A DNA stretch of 64,000 nucleotides from NCBI GenBank assembly GCA_031290545.1, contig JAITNJ010000037.1:62001-126000 (forward strand), written 5' to 3'. This stretch comes from Rhodospirillaceae bacterium. GTDB taxonomy: Bacteria; Pseudomonadota; Alphaproteobacteria; Rhodospirillales; Magnetospirillaceae. The translations under genes and the position numbers were made by a program. Numbering within the stretch: the first letter of the stretch is position 1; the number at the start of each line of letters is the position of its first letter. Positions 1 through 13,285 of this stretch are shown here, piece after piece. The notes under the pieces were generated by a model. That model did not search any database. It saw only the letters and a list, made by a program, of their open reading frames with translations, and was not told where the DNA came from.

Positions 1-189
1 ATAATTCTTAGAAATATGAATATGATTAATTAATCGTTTATTTATAAAAATTTCTACGTGAAAATATAATCAACATAAAAATGTAAAACTTCGCAACAAC
101 AAATTATAATATTTTTTATTAAAAGTATCTTCTTTAAAATCAAAATATAACAAGTTATATAGATTAATAAAAATGATAAAGATTTTATA

Positions 190-984
190 ATGAAGCAATA
201 TCTAGATCTAATGTATTACGTTCGAAATAACGGTATTTTCAAACAAGATCGAACTGGAACTGGTACTTTAAGCGTATTTGGTTGGCAGATGTTCATCGAT
301 CTTTCTGTTGGCTTTCCAATGATAACTACAAAGAAATTACATTTGCGTTCAATCATTCATGAATTATTATGGTTTTTAAGCGGTGATACAAATATAGCTT
401 ATTTGCATGATAATAATGTGTTTATTTGGGACAAATGGGCCAATGCTAACGGTGATCTTGGGCCAATCTATGGATACCAATGGAGATCCTGGCCTACACC
501 AAACGGGGGTACTATCGATCAAATTAGCAACATTATTTCTCAAATTCGTGAAACTCCAGATTCACGACGTTTGATCGTATCTGCGTGGAATCCAGCAGAT
601 ATTGATCTCATGGCATTGCCACCATGTCACTGTTTATTTCAATTCTACGTGGCTGACAATAGACTATCATGTCAACTTTATCAACGTTCAGCTGATATTT
701 TTTTAGGAGTACCATTCAACATAGCATCTTACGCTCTTCTAACATTAATGTTATCTCAAGTAACTGGATTATATCCAGGAAAATTTATCCACACTTTTGG
801 TGATGCACATCTTTATTTGAATCATCTAAAAAAAGCTGATTTACAATTATTACGTACACCTAAAAAATTGCCAATAATGCATCTTAATCCGAAAATCAAC
901 GATCTATTTGCTTTTCGTTTCGAGGATTTTACACTCGATGGATATAATCCTGATCCTCATATTGTAGCGTCGGTGTCTATCTAA
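190..984 (+). CDS. thyA: thymidylate synthase
   Basis: 264-aa ORF with ThyA motifs ([37 protein letters not shown]). Confidence 0.97.
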   Translation: MKQYLDLMYYVRNNGIFKQDRTGTGTLSVFGWQMFIDLSVGFPMITTKKLHLRSIIHELLWFLSGDTNIAYLHDNNVFIWDKWANANGDLGPIYGYQWRSWPTPNGGTIDQISNIISQIRETPDSRRLIVSAWNPADIDLMALPPCHCLFQFYVADNRLSCQLYQRSADIFLGVPFNIASYALLTLMLSQVTGLYPGKFIHTFGDAHLYLNHLKKADLQLLRTPKKLPIMHLNPKINDLFAFRFEDFTLDGYNPDPHIVASVSI

Positions 985-1475
985 TGATATCTTTGATTGT
1001 ATCAGTAGCGACTAATGGTGTGATCGGCCGATCTAATTTACTGCCTTGGCACAATCCAGAAGATATGTCATATTTTAAAAAAATGACAATTGGTAAATCT
1101 GTAATTATGGGTCGAAAAACTTATCAATCAATTGGCAAACCTTTACAGGGAAGGATAAATATTGTACTAACGAACAATATAAACTGGACAAGCACAGGTA
1201 TTCATATAGCTCATTCTTTACAACAGGCACTTATTTTATCTGAAAACTTAAATTGTAACAACACAGAGATCATGATCATAGGTGGTTCTGAATTGTTCTT
1301 AAAAACACTACCAGACGCTGATAGACTATACATCACCGAAATACATCGTGATTACGTTGGCGATTCATTTTTTCCACATCCAAATCCAGCATTATGGTAT
1401 GAGATTAGTCGTGAAGATCATATCGGCGATCCATCGTTTAGCTTTGTAACAATGGAACGAAGATTCGGAATTTAA
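984..1475 (+). CDS. folA: dihydrofolate reductase
   Basis: 163-aa [18 protein letters not shown]...LPWHNPEDMSYFKKMT; TAATG overlap with thyA; thyA-folA order. Confidence 0.95.
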   Translation: MISLIVSVATNGVIGRSNLLPWHNPEDMSYFKKMTIGKSVIMGRKTYQSIGKPLQGRINIVLTNNINWTSTGIHIAHSLQQALILSENLNCNNTEIMIIGGSELFLKTLPDADRLYITEIHRDYVGDSFFPHPNPALWYEISREDHIGDPSFSFVTMERRFGI

Positions 1476-1980
1476 TCTTGATTAAATATATTAATCTAAT
1501 CAACGAGTTTAAACTTTTTTTCAGATCATTAAATTCTTTTAGATCAACAGTAGTGCAATGGGAGAAAATTATATTTTTAAATAGCTTTCTAAAAATAAAA
1601 TTTAGATTTTTCAAAATGAAAATTATCATTTGATAATAACAATTATTAGAATTCAACATTCTTACTTACAATCAAAATTTAATATTAATCACATCTACTA
1701 ATTACGAATTCTATTATTTATATATGCTATATACGCGCATTATTCATCTTTATAATTTATAGATATTAGTCCAAAGATGCGCTATCAATCTAAAATTAAC
1801 ATCCTGTCTATATAGTAATCATCATTGAGCAAATTATTTAAAGTAACTTAACGTTGCTTATTTATATTAATTAAAATTACAAATATTACACATCAAAATA
1901 ATCAATCTTTTTCTTGACACAATTAATTTAAACATTATCCTCTGAGTCAGGAATCTCTTATTAATAATTCGGATTTTGTT

Positions 1981-2148
1981 ATGGCTAAACAAACAACCAT
2001 TATTATTAAATTATTAAGCACTGCTGAAACTGGTTTTTTTTATGTAACAAAAAAAAACCCTCGTAAATTGACAGAAAAATTTGAATTTCGTAAATACGAT
2101 CCAGTTGTACGTAAGCACGTAATTTTCAAGGAAGTTAAAATCAAATAA
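1981..2148 (+). CDS. rpmG: 50S ribosomal protein L33 (55 aa, below the ORF-track cutoff)
   Basis: Manual translation [55 protein letters not shown]; Cys-free L33 type. Confidence 0.95.
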   Translation: MAKQTTIIIKLLSTAETGFFYVTKKNPRKLTEKFEFRKYDPVVRKHVIFKEVKIK

Positions 2149-2611
2149 TAGTTGATATTTTATATGTGCATTAACTAATAACTTCGATCGATTTTTTCAG
2201 AATTAATTTTTCTTAGTAGATCTTAGTAGAAGTTGGTGATTTGTTAATATCATAGTTCTAGATTTGTGATGTATTATAGTAATATACGTACGTTGTGATG
2301 TTTTATGTACAATGATTATACTATTTACATGTGTTTATTAGTTAGTGATAGCATTCTGATTTTATGTAGAAATTCCGTATTGTTACATGACAGATCATTT
2401 ATAATAAACTTTCAAAAAGATTATGTTTAACTTTGAGAAAGTATCTTTATTAAATAGATTAAGTGGTTTTACCTTGGATAAAAATTTTCAATCAAATTAT
2501 AGTTGATCTAGTTAATATCAATTGTTGTTCGGTAAAATTTAGACTGATATTAGTTTATGACGGATTATATTATGTGTTTAAATCTATTATTTTCATAAAG
2601 GAGATATTATT

Positions 2612-3097
2612 TTGCCATCATTTGATATTGTATCAAAGGCTGATATGATGGAAATTAATAACGCACTATCTAATATAAGAAGAGAAATTGCTCAAAGATT
2701 TGATTTCAAGGATTCGATCTGTTCAATAGATTTCAAAGATGAAATCATTACTTTGTTGGCAGATGACACAATGAAACTGAAGCAATTACATGAATTAATA
2801 AAAATTCACCTAACACGCCGCAAAATTGATCTGAAGGCACTTGATTTTAAGTCAATCGAAAGAGCTACTGGGAACAACATAAGACAAATTGTCATAATTA
2901 AACATGGAATTAATAAAGAAATATCCAAGACTCTAGTAAAAGAAATTAAAAATAGTAAAATTAAAGTTCAAGTAGCAATTAATGGTGATGAACTACGAGT
3001 TCATGGAAAACAACGTGATCACTTACAGGAAGTAATTAAATTAACCATGGGAATATCAGTAGATCTACCATTGCAATATGTTAATTTTCGCGATTAA
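2612..3097 (+). CDS. yajQ: YajQ family (UPF0234) nucleotide-binding protein
   Basis: 161-aa ORF MPSFDIVSKADMMEINNALSNIRREIAQRFDFK; TTG start preceded by AAGGAG. Confidence 0.93.
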   Translation: MPSFDIVSKADMMEINNALSNIRREIAQRFDFKDSICSIDFKDEIITLLADDTMKLKQLHELIKIHLTRRKIDLKALDFKSIERATGNNIRQIVIIKHGINKEISKTLVKEIKNSKIKVQVAINGDELRVHGKQRDHLQEVIKLTMGISVDLPLQYVNFRD

Positions 3098-3106
3098 GTG
3101 TAAGTA

Positions 3107-4204
3107 TTATAATAATGACCAGTAATGTGGTGTAGGTACTGAGAATCCATCTTTCAAAGCAGAAACAATTGTTTCAATTTGTTGTAATCCAGTCTGCGTA
3201 TCAACATGACCAACCACAGAAGCTGCATTAAACGTTGCTGCGCATAGAGCATCCTCAACAGAATATCCAATAGTAATAAAAGCAGTAAATGTTGAGGCAA
3301 AAGCATCGCCAGCACCTGCAGTGCCAACTACATGACATTTAGCTACCGGACAAAACATAATATTGTCCTTAGTTGCGACAAAAGCGCCTCTATTACCATC
3401 TGTTAACACTATATATTTTGGTCCTAGAGCAATCAATGCTAAACAAAATCCAATCAAACTCATGTTAAAGCCACCACAACTCAACCCCATAATCGCTATA
3501 GATGAAGGATCTTCTTCTGTAGATAGATGAAGCATCGGACCGCCTTCTCCAGCTCTAGCTACCAAATGCGGAACCAGAGCACTTGCTTCTTTTCGATTAA
3601 GAGACAGAATATCAATATATTTTAAGCATTTTTGAAAATCTGAACCATAGATCGATAGTTGTCTTAACCCAGGATTGACAGAGATAATTAAATTAAATTT
3701 TTTAGATTTCTCGATAATTAGTGGTAAACATTCTGCAGATTTATTGCTCAAATTAGAAATATAAACGGCATCAACAGAAAAGGCATCATCATGCAGATCT
3801 GCAGGACCTAACAAAGTATTAGCACCACGGAACGTGAAAATAGCAGCATTTCGATCATGTGATGAGATTAACACTGACGCACCTGTAGGAGCGTGACAAT
3901 CACGCAAAACCCAACGAGTAGACACACCTTCTTCCATCAACCGTGTTAATACAGTCTCGGCACGTGCATCACGACCAAGTTTAATCAATATAGCAACATC
4001 CAATCCCAAACGAGACATAGAGATAGCGGCGTTTACAGCACCACCACCACAATGAGTGGAAATCTTTTTTGTTTCAGTCTTACCGCCTTCTTCAAGAAGC
4101 AAAAAAGAACTTTCTGCGTTAAACATAGACATACGCTCGATACGATCACTATCAATAATAGCAATTGTATCGATCATAGCGCCGCCAATAGTAAGAGCTT
4201 TCAT
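3107..4204 (-). CDS. PfkB-family carbohydrate/adenosine kinase
   Basis: 365 aa; GGGAVNAAISMSRLG and C-terminal GTAGAGDAFASTF PfkB signature. Confidence 0.9.
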   Translation of the reverse strand: MKALTIGGAMIDTIAIIDSDRIERMSMFNAESSFLLLEEGGKTETKKISTHCGGGAVNAAISMSRLGLDVAILIKLGRDARAETVLTRLMEEGVSTRWVLRDCHAPTGASVLISSHDRNAAIFTFRGANTLLGPADLHDDAFSVDAVYISNLSNKSAECLPLIIEKSKKFNLIISVNPGLRQLSIYGSDFQKCLKYIDILSLNRKEASALVPHLVARAGEGGPMLHLSTEEDPSSIAIMGLSCGGFNMSLIGFCLALIALGPKYIVLTDGNRGAFVATKDNIMFCPVAKCHVVGTAGAGDAFASTFTAFITIGYSVEDALCAATFNAASVVGHVDTQTGLQQIETIVSALKDGFSVPTPHYWSLL

Positions 4205-4478
4205 AGCATTATTTGTCGTTTAAACTTTAATAAAAGAATTGTTTCATGTTTTATATAAAGAGTCTTTATAGATTAAAGAGATATTGATTAACTATCAATT
4301 ACTACTAACATATAATATATTTAAAATAATTAAAACGTCATTGTAGTAAAATTCTGATGTTTTATAATATCGACGTGATTTTGTAGCTTACTACCTTATA
4401 AGACTATTTCTTTGTTGTTATTTATGAACAATTTGTAATAACAAATCTTTCATACATTAACATATATAGCTTCATATG

Positions 4479-7208
4479 TTATTTTATTGCACCATGACAA
4501 TGTTTGTATTTCTTTCCAGATCCACATGGACACATAGCATTACGAGAAGTTTTAAACCAACTTGACGAATCTTCTTGATTAATGATTTTTGCAGCATAAA
4601 CATGGCGATGCATAATAGCATTCATATTATCTGAAACATATTTCAAGTTTTGTTTGTTGTAATTAGGATCGTTGTGACTTTCAATATATTTATTAGATGG
4701 ATGTTCGGTTAATATTTTGTTAACATCATGTTCAATTCGTAATTCAACATGGAAAAGAACTGAAGTGATCTTTTCTCGTAATTGTACTAGCATTTCATCG
4801 AACAGATTAAAGGCCTCACGCTTATACTCATTCAATGGATCAAAATGACCATAAGCTCTGAGATTTATACCTTGACGTAAATAATCAAGTGTTAGCAAAT
4901 GATCTTTCCATGATTGGTCAAGAAGCTGTAATAACAAATTCTTCTCTACCATACGCATAATGTCTGAACCATAATTAGAAGTTTTTTCTTCCATCTTACT
5001 ATCAGTGGCTTCAATAATACGACGATAAATCTCATGATCATCAATATTGTCTTCATTACTCCATTCTGAAATTAATAAATTAATACCAAAAATTCGTAAA
5101 ATCTCTTCATGAAGACCAATAATATCCCATTGTTCAGAAAAAGTTTGTGGTGGAACACTTTTTACAATTACACTCTTTACAGTCTCATGACGCATATCAA
5201 CGATAGCTTGTGATATTTCAGTGGTATTTATCAGCTCCTTACGTTGCTCATAAATTACCTTACGCTGATCATTCATCACATCATCAAATTTCAAAAGATT
5301 CTTACGAACATCAAAGTTTCGTGCTTCAATTTTTTGTTGTGCTTTTTCTATAGCTTTATTAATCCATGGATGTACAATCGCTTCACCTTGCTTCAAACCT
5401 AATTTTAGAAGTACGCCATCCATACGTTGCGAGCCAAAGATACGCATGAGATCATCTTCAAGTGATAGAAAAAATTTCGAAATACCAGGATCTCCCTGAC
5501 GACCGGATCGACCACGCAATTGATTATCAATACGACGACTTTCATGACGTTCTGTACCTATAACAAAAAGACCACCAGCGGCCAACGCCTCTTTTTTAGC
5601 TTTCTCAACTTCTAATTTAATTATTTCTGTTTTATTTGTTCGTTCTATCTCGTTATTAACAGTATCTAGCTCATGACGTATTCTCATATCAAGGTTACCA
5701 CCCAACTGAATATCTGTGCCCCTACCAGCCATATTAGTAGCAATTGTTACAGCCCCAGGTATACCAGCTAAAGAAACAATGTATGCTTCACGTTCATGAT
5801 GTCTAGCATTCAAAATTTCGTGCGGAACTTTCTTTTTTTTTAAAAATTTTGAAAGTATTTCAGATTTTTCAATAGATACAGTACCAACGAGAACTGGTTG
5901 TCTACGTTTATAACAATCACAAATCAGATTAACAATTGCATCAAATTTCTCGTCTTTTGTACGATAAATTTCGTCATCAGCATCTTTACGTAATACTGGT
6001 AAATTAGTTGGAATATCAACAACATTAAGATTATAGATCTCAGAAAATTCTGAAGCTTCAGTCATTGCAGTGCCAGTCATTCCTGAAAGCTTAGGATAGA
6101 GACGAAAATAATTCTGAAAAGTAATTGATGCAAGTGTTTGATTTTCGTTTTGAATAGCTACAGATTCTTTTGCTTCCAATGCCTGATGCAATCCTTCTGA
6201 ATAACGCCTACCCTCCATCATGCGACCAGTAAATTCATCAACAATTACAACTTTATTATCCTTAACAATATAATCAACATCATTTGTAAATAATTTATGA
6301 GCACGCAAAGCTTGATTTACGTGATGCACTAGATTTATATTTTGAATATCATATAGATTGCCATTGTTAAGAAATCCAGCATCGATTAATAAAGACTCTA
6401 TATGTTCAACACCTGCTTCAGTTAAAGTAACAGCACGAATCTTCTCATCTTTTTCAAAATCTTCGAAAAGTAATTGTGGAATCAATCTATTAATTTTCAA
6501 ATAAAGATCTGAATTATCTTCGGTTGGACCAGAAATAATAAGCGGTGTTCGTGATTCATCAATTAAAATCGAATCAACTTCGTCAACTATTGCAAAATTG
6601 AACGATCGCTGAACCATTTCCTCAAAACGAAATTTCATATTATCACGTAAATAATCAAAGCCAAATTCATTGTTAGTACCATAAGTAATATCAGAACTAT
6701 AAGCTTTTTTTCGATCAACATCATTTAGATCGTGAACAATTACACCAACTGAAAGACCAAGAAAACGGAATACCTGACCCATCCACTCAGAATCACGCTT
6801 GGATAAATAATCATTAACTGTTACTATGTGAACGCCATTACCAGAAATTGCATTCAAATATGCAGCCAAAGTTGAAACCAATGTTTTACCTTCACCAGTA
6901 CGCATTTCGGCGATCATGCCTTTGTGCAAAACCAATCCGCCCAATAATTGAGAATCAAAATGTCGTTGTCCTAATGTTCTTTTAGCAGCTTCACGTACAA
7001 TGGCAAAAGCTTCAATAAGAATATCATTTTCGGTTTTACCCTTTAAAAGAAAATCTCGTAACAATGATGTTCGATCGCGAAGTTCATCATCTGACAAAAT
7101 TTGAAATTCGTGTTCTATATCGTTAATTGCAGTAACCTGAGCATTAAATTTCTTAAGCAAACGATTACTAGTAGTTCCAAAAAATCGTTGTGCTATAGCT
7201 CCAAACAT
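4479..7208 (-). CDS. secA: preprotein translocase ATPase SecA
   Basis: 909 aa; MRTGEGKT Walker A, full SecA body, C-terminal [14 protein letters not shown] zinc motif. Confidence 0.98.
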   Translation of the reverse strand: MFGAIAQRFFGTTSNRLLKKFNAQVTAINDIEHEFQILSDDELRDRTSLLRDFLLKGKTENDILIEAFAIVREAAKRTLGQRHFDSQLLGGLVLHKGMIAEMRTGEGKTLVSTLAAYLNAISGNGVHIVTVNDYLSKRDSEWMGQVFRFLGLSVGVIVHDLNDVDRKKAYSSDITYGTNNEFGFDYLRDNMKFRFEEMVQRSFNFAIVDEVDSILIDESRTPLIISGPTEDNSDLYLKINRLIPQLLFEDFEKDEKIRAVTLTEAGVEHIESLLIDAGFLNNGNLYDIQNINLVHHVNQALRAHKLFTNDVDYIVKDNKVVIVDEFTGRMMEGRRYSEGLHQALEAKESVAIQNENQTLASITFQNYFRLYPKLSGMTGTAMTEASEFSEIYNLNVVDIPTNLPVLRKDADDEIYRTKDEKFDAIVNLICDCYKRRQPVLVGTVSIEKSEILSKFLKKKKVPHEILNARHHEREAYIVSLAGIPGAVTIATNMAGRGTDIQLGGNLDMRIRHELDTVNNEIERTNKTEIIKLEVEKAKKEALAAGGLFVIGTERHESRRIDNQLRGRSGRQGDPGISKFFLSLEDDLMRIFGSQRMDGVLLKLGLKQGEAIVHPWINKAIEKAQQKIEARNFDVRKNLLKFDDVMNDQRKVIYEQRKELINTTEISQAIVDMRHETVKSVIVKSVPPQTFSEQWDIIGLHEEILRIFGINLLISEWSNEDNIDDHEIYRRIIEATDSKMEEKTSNYGSDIMRMVEKNLLLQLLDQSWKDHLLTLDYLRQGINLRAYGHFDPLNEYKREAFNLFDEMLVQLREKITSVLFHVELRIEHDVNKILTEHPSNKYIESHNDPNYNKQNLKYVSDNMNAIMHRHVYAAKIINQEDSSSWFKTSRNAMCPCGSGKKYKHCHGAIK

Positions 7209-7541
7209 ACGATAAACCTCAATAATTTGGTAAAATTACTTTGTTTGAATGTTAAAATATAATCCATTTATTTATCAACGATAAAATATTAATTATTATA
7301 ATGTTATGCAAAACTGATTTTAATATGCTTATAATTCGTTTTATTATAAGCATACCTTTCTTACTATATACATTATTATCTAAATGATGATATAGATAAC
7401 ATGATTTAAGATTAAAATGATCGTGCATGATCATTTTTCTAATTTTTCAACTAAAACAACCATCATCAACGGTTTGATAGATATACCATCAATTAACTAT
7501 TGTTTAGCTATTAATTATATCTAAACAACAAATACAAAGGG

Positions 7542-8780
7542 ATGCAAATTATGTCAATCGTCTCACCGCTTGCTCCTAAAGCCATGATCACATTACAACC
7601 TATTAATGGAGTTCTCTTAGCATCTCATGCATGTGGTCTGCGCTATCATGGAAGAACTGATTTGATGATAATAAAACTAGCCATAGGAACAACAGTTGCC
7701 GGTGTTTTTACTAAGTCTAGGATGGCAGCAGCCCCAGTTTTATGGTGTCGTGAAGCTCTTATTCACGGAACAGCACGATTGATAATAGTTAATTCTGGAA
7801 GCGCTAATGCATTCACTGGAAAAACCGGAGTAGCATCTGTTCAACGCACAATAGATACAGCAGCAAAGCTTTTGGGATGCCACAAAAGAGAAATATTCAT
7901 CGCTTCTACTGGTGTTATTGGTATTCATCTTGACGATTTCAAAATTACAAGTTCTTTAGAACAAATTTTAAATAAATTATCTGATAATAAATGGATTGAA
8001 GCAGCAAAAGCTATACTAACTACTGATACTTATCCAAAAATGGCTACTCGAACAGCTAAAATTGGAAAAACTGTAGTACGTATAAACGGATTTTGCAAAG
8101 GATCTGGTATGATTGCTCCTGATATGGCAACCACACTAGCTTACGTTTTTACAGACGCCAAACTATCATCTAAAATACTTCAAGACCTACTTACAAGTGG
8201 CGTTAAAAAGTCTTTCAATTCTATAACAATTGATTCCGATATGTCTACCAATGACACATTAATGGTTTTTGCCACTGGTAAAATTATACATCAACAAATC
8301 AATTCTTTTACAGATCCATTGTTACGTGATTTTAAGAAAAATTTCGATGATCTGCTATTAGATCTTGCGTTGCAAGTAGTTAAAGATGGCGAAGGTGCGA
8401 GTAAATTTGTAAAAATTACTGTTAGTGGAGCATCAAGCGTCCGTGCTGCCAAAAAAATTGGAATGACTGTTGCTAATTCGCCATTAGTTAAAACTGCAAT
8501 CGCTGGAGCAGATGCAAATTGGGGACGTATAGTTATGGCAGTAGGAAAATCTGGAGAACTCGCCGATCGCGATCGTTTGTGTATTTCTATTGGTGGTATA
8601 GAAGTAGCAAAACATGGTCAAGTAGCACTAAACTACGATGAGCATTCAGTTAATACTCATATGCAAGGATCCGATATTGTTTTAAATATCGATGTTGGTA
8701 TAGGAAGTAGTAAAGCAACTGTATGGACTTGTGATTTAACACATGCTTATATTGATATAAATGGATCTTATCGCACTTGA
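7542..8780 (+). CDS. argJ: bifunctional ornithine acetyltransferase/N-acetylglutamate synthase
   Basis: 412 aa ArgJ; KMATRTAKIGKT cleavage-site region. Start may be the second ATG (7551) given AAAGGG spacing. Confidence 0.95.
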   Translation: MQIMSIVSPLAPKAMITLQPINGVLLASHACGLRYHGRTDLMIIKLAIGTTVAGVFTKSRMAAAPVLWCREALIHGTARLIIVNSGSANAFTGKTGVASVQRTIDTAAKLLGCHKREIFIASTGVIGIHLDDFKITSSLEQILNKLSDNKWIEAAKAILTTDTYPKMATRTAKIGKTVVRINGFCKGSGMIAPDMATTLAYVFTDAKLSSKILQDLLTSGVKKSFNSITIDSDMSTNDTLMVFATGKIIHQQINSFTDPLLRDFKKNFDDLLLDLALQVVKDGEGASKFVKITVSGASSVRAAKKIGMTVANSPLVKTAIAGADANWGRIVMAVGKSGELADRDRLCISIGGIEVAKHGQVALNYDEHSVNTHMQGSDIVLNIDVGIGSSKATVWTCDLTHAYIDINGSYRT

Positions 8781-9182
8781 TAAATAATTAACAAACTATT
8801 AGTTATTCTTATGATGTTTAAATAAATCGTTAATTAGAATATTAATCGTTTGTCTTTGTAACTGTTGTAAAATGATTATTGTTTTCTAATTAATAAATTA
8901 GCATCAGTTAAAATAAAAAATGCAGCTATTTTTATACTTCACTACTACTTCACTGGCTTTACTCAACTACATTTTGATTGTTTTAATAAAAATATGATGA
9001 TCAATTTATTAATATCCAGCATATTATTACTTTGTTATATAATTGCTATTTTTTCTTTGACTTTATAGTCAAAATATGTATAACTCTTAATCTCTTTCAA
9101 GAAAAATATTACATGTGTTTTCTAGATTAAATTCAGTAGCCATTATAGCAATACTATATTGATAATTAGTTAATAAATCATT

Positions 9183-9800
9183 ATGAGCAAACGCATAGAA
9201 GCAAAATACAAGATCAATCGTAGACTTGGTGTAAATTTATGGGGTAGAGATAAGAGCCCACTCAATCATGGTAAAGAAAATCCGCCAGGTCAGCATGGTC
9301 AACGACGCAAAAAACCGTCAGATTTTGGCATTCAGTTACTAGCCAAACAGAAATTGAAAAACTATTACGGAAATATTGGAGAAAAACAGTTTCGTAGACT
9401 TTATGGTGAAGCTATACGTCGTCGTGGTGATACTTCTGAAAATTTGATAGAATTACTGGAACGTAGACTTGATGCCGTGATCTATCGTATGAAATTTGCA
9501 CCAACTCCATTTGCTGCCCGTCAAATCATTAATCATTGTCATGTTCGTGTTAATAATAAAGTGGTTAATATTGCGTCATGCTTAATCTGCGATGGTGACA
9601 TTATTTCTATAAAACCAAAATCTCGAAATATGGCATTGATTCTTGAAGCAATTCAGTCTAATGAGCGCGATGTCCCCGAATATTTAAGTATTGATCATAA
9701 TGAAATGCACGGAACTTTCATACGATCTCCTAAATTACAGGACGTTCCTTATCCAGTAAAAATGGAACCAAATCTTGTGATTGAATTTTACTCACGGTAA
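9183..9800 (+). CDS. rpsD: 30S ribosomal protein S4
   Basis: 205 aa, S4 domain [37 protein letters not shown]. Confidence 0.97.
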   Translation: MSKRIEAKYKINRRLGVNLWGRDKSPLNHGKENPPGQHGQRRKKPSDFGIQLLAKQKLKNYYGNIGEKQFRRLYGEAIRRRGDTSENLIELLERRLDAVIYRMKFAPTPFAARQIINHCHVRVNNKVVNIASCLICDGDIISIKPKSRNMALILEAIQSNERDVPEYLSIDHNEMHGTFIRSPKLQDVPYPVKMEPNLVIEFYSR

Positions 9801-10254
9801 GATTTTTTTACTTTCTATTTAAAAGATTCGTGTTTTTCCACATTATTTGCTAGATTTTGATTGTTACTTAAACAATTTCTACGAACATATTATTACTCAT
9901 TTCTAACATAAATATATAATCATATAGATTATATATTGGTAGTTTACTTTTAAATTTAAAATTATTATTTATATTAAAATCATAAATATGAACTTTTTTG
10001 GAGTTCTCTAGTGTTGTATAAACTTCATAGCTATATATCTTATAATTATTATTTTAAAATTCAAAAAAATCGTATGAAATTTTAAATTTTTTTATTAGAT
10101 GATTATTAATGTCTTATTAACTTAAAACCTGTTTTGTAGAAATTTCTAATTAAAAACTAAATATACAATGACTAATTACTTTTCTAATAAATTTAGTCTT
10201 GTTAGAAATTAGCTATTCTTTAATATGTTTATGTAATTTTGATTCTAAAAAAAA

Positions 10255-10285
10255 TAAACAAAAACACTATGATTTCAAATCATAG
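10255..10285 (-). terminator. Candidate intrinsic terminator downstream of purQL
   Basis: Perfect 9-bp arms CTATGATTT/AAATCATAG (10267-10285) followed on the minus strand by TGTTTTTGTTTATTTTTTTT. Confidence 0.6.
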
Positions 10286-10361
10286 CTTTAATTGTATTCA
10301 ATGAACTTTAAGTTGCAGTTTTAATAAAACTTAAATCAGCAGTTTTACTGTAATAGTAATT

Positions 10362-12578
10362 TTAAGAAGCACTTTCCATAAAATCAGGTAACCAATAATC
10401 GTTTAATTGTTTCAATTCTGTTACGGATATACCTTCTTCTCCGTTCAATATTAAACTATCGCCTCCTGTTTTTCCAATAACTTGAACTGAAATTTTATTA
10501 AATTTTGCTGTACTTAGAACAATACTTGCCAGATCAGGAGAAACTGTTAAAACATAGCGGCACTGATCTTCGCCAAAATACCAAGCGTGCGATAACATTT
10601 CATTTTGTGGAGCATTAATGATAGCACCGATTCCTGAAGCTATCGACATTTCGGCAATAGCCACAAGCAATCCTCCGTCAGATATATCATGAACAGCAGT
10701 TACATTATTTTCGAAAATAAGTTTACGAACAAAACATCCAGTAAGCTTTTCAAGATTTGGATCTACTTGTGGTGGCGCACCATCTTCACTATCACACAAT
10801 TCACGTAAATAAAGTGACGATCCTAAACAACCTTTAGTATCTCCAAGTAAAATTATAATATCCCCATCTTTCTTGAAAGATAATGAAGATATTTTTTTTA
10901 TATCATATATCAATCCTACGGCACCAATAACTGGTGTTGGAAGAATGGCTTCTCCATTAGTTTCGTTGTAAAGTGAAACATTTCCAGAAACAACAGGAAA
11001 ATCAAGTACATTACATGCTTCGCTCATGCCCTTAATTATCTCTACGATTTGACCCATGATTTCTGGCTTTTCCGGATTACCAAAATTAAGGTTATCAGTA
11101 ATAGCTAGAGGAAGAGCTCCAACAGATGATAAGTTACGATAAGCCTCAACAACTGCCTGACGACCACCCTCGCGCGGATCAGTTACGCAATATCTTGGTG
11201 TACAGTCAGTAGTCAGTGCTAGAGCTTTATTAGTACCATGAACTCTCACTATACCAGCATCAGCAGTTCCAGGTAATCCAATAGTATCATTCATCACTCT
11301 ATAATCATATTGCTCATAAATCCAACGTTTAGATGACAAATCTGGACACGATATCAATGTCTTTAAAGCTTCAATCGGCGGATGAATTGATACGTTTTTA
11401 ATGTTGATCATTTGTCGTTTTTTCACAGCTACAAATTGTCGATCGTATTCCGGACTAGCATTGATTAAAGGATCGATCGGTAGATCTGAAACTGTTTTAC
11501 CATGATGTTTGATTACCATACGTCCACTGTCAGTAAGATGCCCTATTACCGCAAAGTCGAGTTCCCATTTTTCAAAAATAGCACGTGCCATTTCCTCGTT
11601 ATTAGGTTTTAAAATCATTAGCATACGCTCTTGACTTTCCGAAAGCATGATATCATAAGATGTCATATTTATCTCACGAGTAGGTACAGAATCAAGATTC
11701 ATTTCAATACCTAGACCGCTTTTTGAAACCATTTCAAAGGACGATGAAGTGAGTCCCGCGGCGCCCATGTCCTGAATAGCAATAATTGAATCAGTAGACA
11801 TTATTTCAAGACAAGCCTCAATCAATAGTTTTTCAGTAAATGGATCCCCAACTTGAACAGTTGGTCTTTTTTCTTCATCAGAATCTTCAGAAAATTCAGT
11901 AGATGCCATAGTAGCACCATGAATACCATCACGTCCTGTTTTTGAACCAACATAAACTACTAAATTACCAACACCAGTAGCAACAGAATAGAAAATACGA
12001 TCAGTTTGAACTAAACCAACGGTCATTGCATTAACTAATATATTTCCATTGTAAGAAGCATGAAAATTAGTCTCACCACCAATTGTTGGGACACCAACAC
12101 AATTACCATAATCACCAATTCCTGCAATCACACCTGAAATTAAATTACGAGTTTTCGGATGCGATGGATCTCCAAAACGTAGAGCATTTAAATTAGCAAT
12201 AGGTCGTGCACCCATTGTAAAAACATCACGTAAAATACCACCGACTCCAGTAGCTGCTCCTTGATATGGCTCAATAAAACTCGGATGGTTATGACTTTCC
12301 ATTTTAAAAACAACAGCTTGACCATCACCTATATCGATGATACCCGCATTTTCACCAGGACCACAAATCACCCAAGGTGCAGTAGTTGGTAATAATTTTA
12401 ACCATTTCTTAGAACTCTTGTAGGAACAGTGCTCTGACCACATCACAGAAAAAATACCAAGTTCAGTTATATTAGGTTCACGGCCAATTATACTCAACAA
12501 ACGCTGATATTCTTCTGTTGTCAACCCATGAGCTTTAATCACATCTAAGGCAATAGGTGATGATTTATTTATAATCAT
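10362..12578 (-). CDS. purL: phosphoribosylformylglycinamidine synthase II (small PurL)
   Basis: 738 aa; [56 protein letters not shown]. Confidence 0.97.
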   Translation of the reverse strand: MIINKSSPIALDVIKAHGLTTEEYQRLLSIIGREPNITELGIFSVMWSEHCSYKSSKKWLKLLPTTAPWVICGPGENAGIIDIGDGQAVVFKMESHNHPSFIEPYQGAATGVGGILRDVFTMGARPIANLNALRFGDPSHPKTRNLISGVIAGIGDYGNCVGVPTIGGETNFHASYNGNILVNAMTVGLVQTDRIFYSVATGVGNLVVYVGSKTGRDGIHGATMASTEFSEDSDEEKRPTVQVGDPFTEKLLIEACLEIMSTDSIIAIQDMGAAGLTSSSFEMVSKSGLGIEMNLDSVPTREINMTSYDIMLSESQERMLMILKPNNEEMARAIFEKWELDFAVIGHLTDSGRMVIKHHGKTVSDLPIDPLINASPEYDRQFVAVKKRQMINIKNVSIHPPIEALKTLISCPDLSSKRWIYEQYDYRVMNDTIGLPGTADAGIVRVHGTNKALALTTDCTPRYCVTDPREGGRQAVVEAYRNLSSVGALPLAITDNLNFGNPEKPEIMGQIVEIIKGMSEACNVLDFPVVSGNVSLYNETNGEAILPTPVIGAVGLIYDIKKISSLSFKKDGDIIILLGDTKGCLGSSLYLRELCDSEDGAPPQVDPNLEKLTGCFVRKLIFENNVTAVHDISDGGLLVAIAEMSIASGIGAIINAPQNEMLSHAWYFGEDQCRYVLTVSPDLASIVLSTAKFNKISVQVIGKTGGDSLILNGEEGISVTELKQLNDYWLPDFMESAS

Positions 12579-13285
12579 AGAAATGCTTCCATAATACCTT
12601 TGAACATCAATTTTCCATCTATACCGCCAAGTGCAATTTCTGTTAATCGTTCTGGATGTGGCATTAAACCTAACACACGTCTAGTATCGTTATAAATACC
12701 TGCAATATTACGCACAGATCCATTAGGATTTACAACAGACATGTCTGCCTTACCTTCAGTTGTTGCATAACGAAAAGCAACTCGATCGTCATCATCCAGA
12801 CGATCAAGTGTAGCTTTATCGGCAAAATAATTACCTTCAGAATGTGCAATCGGTAAGCATACCAAACAACCAATAGTATATTTTCTAGCAAATATACTAT
12901 TGGTTGTTTCAACACGAAGCAAAACATCTTTACAAACAAATCTACGATTAACATTTCTAATCAAAGCACCTGGTAATATTCCTATTTCAGTCAGAATCTG
13001 AAAGCCATTACAAATTCCTAAGATAAACATACCTGAATCAGCTTTAGTCTTAACTGCACGCATAATTGGAGAATTAGCTGCAATCGCACCACATCGTAAA
13101 TAATCACCATAAGAAAATCCACCAGGAATAACTATTAAATCAACAGATGGAAGTTCAGTATCACGATGCCAAACCATGATAACAGGATGACCTATAATAA
13201 ATTCGATCGCCGTCGCAACATCGCGATCACAATTAGACCCTGGAAAAACAATTACTGCAACTTTCAATGATTTATCTTTCTGCAT
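12575..13285 (-). CDS. purQ: phosphoribosylformylglycinamidine synthase glutaminase subunit
   Basis: 236 aa; [30 protein letters not shown]; 4-nt overlap with purL. Confidence 0.96.
   Translation of the reverse strand: MQKDKSLKVAVIVFPGSNCDRDVATAIEFIIGHPVIMVWHRDTELPSVDLIVIPGGFSYGDYLRCGAIAANSPIMRAVKTKADSGMFILGICNGFQILTEIGILPGALIRNVNRRFVCKDVLLRVETTNSIFARKYTIGCLVCLPIAHSEGNYFADKATLDRLDDDDRVAFRYATTEGKADMSVVNPNGSVRNIAGIYNDTRRVLGLMPHPERLTEIALGGIDGKLMFKGIMEAFL

Noticed and set aside
1438-1659. 73-aa minus-strand ORF downstream of folA
   Set aside because: AT-rich low-complexity translation, overlaps folA, no ribosome-binding site or family match
2463-2648. 61-aa ORF overlapping the yajQ start
   Set aside because: Low-complexity hydrophobic translation, overlaps the well-supported yajQ start
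7252-7434. 60-aa minus-strand ORF upstream of secA
   Set aside because: Spacer ORF of Ile/Asn-rich composition made largely of hairpin sequence; no family resemblance
9801-10361. Possible remnants of bolA/grxD between purL and rpsD
   Set aside because: Expected by synteny, but only a very weak glutaredoxin-like stretch on the minus strand; not better than chance by eye
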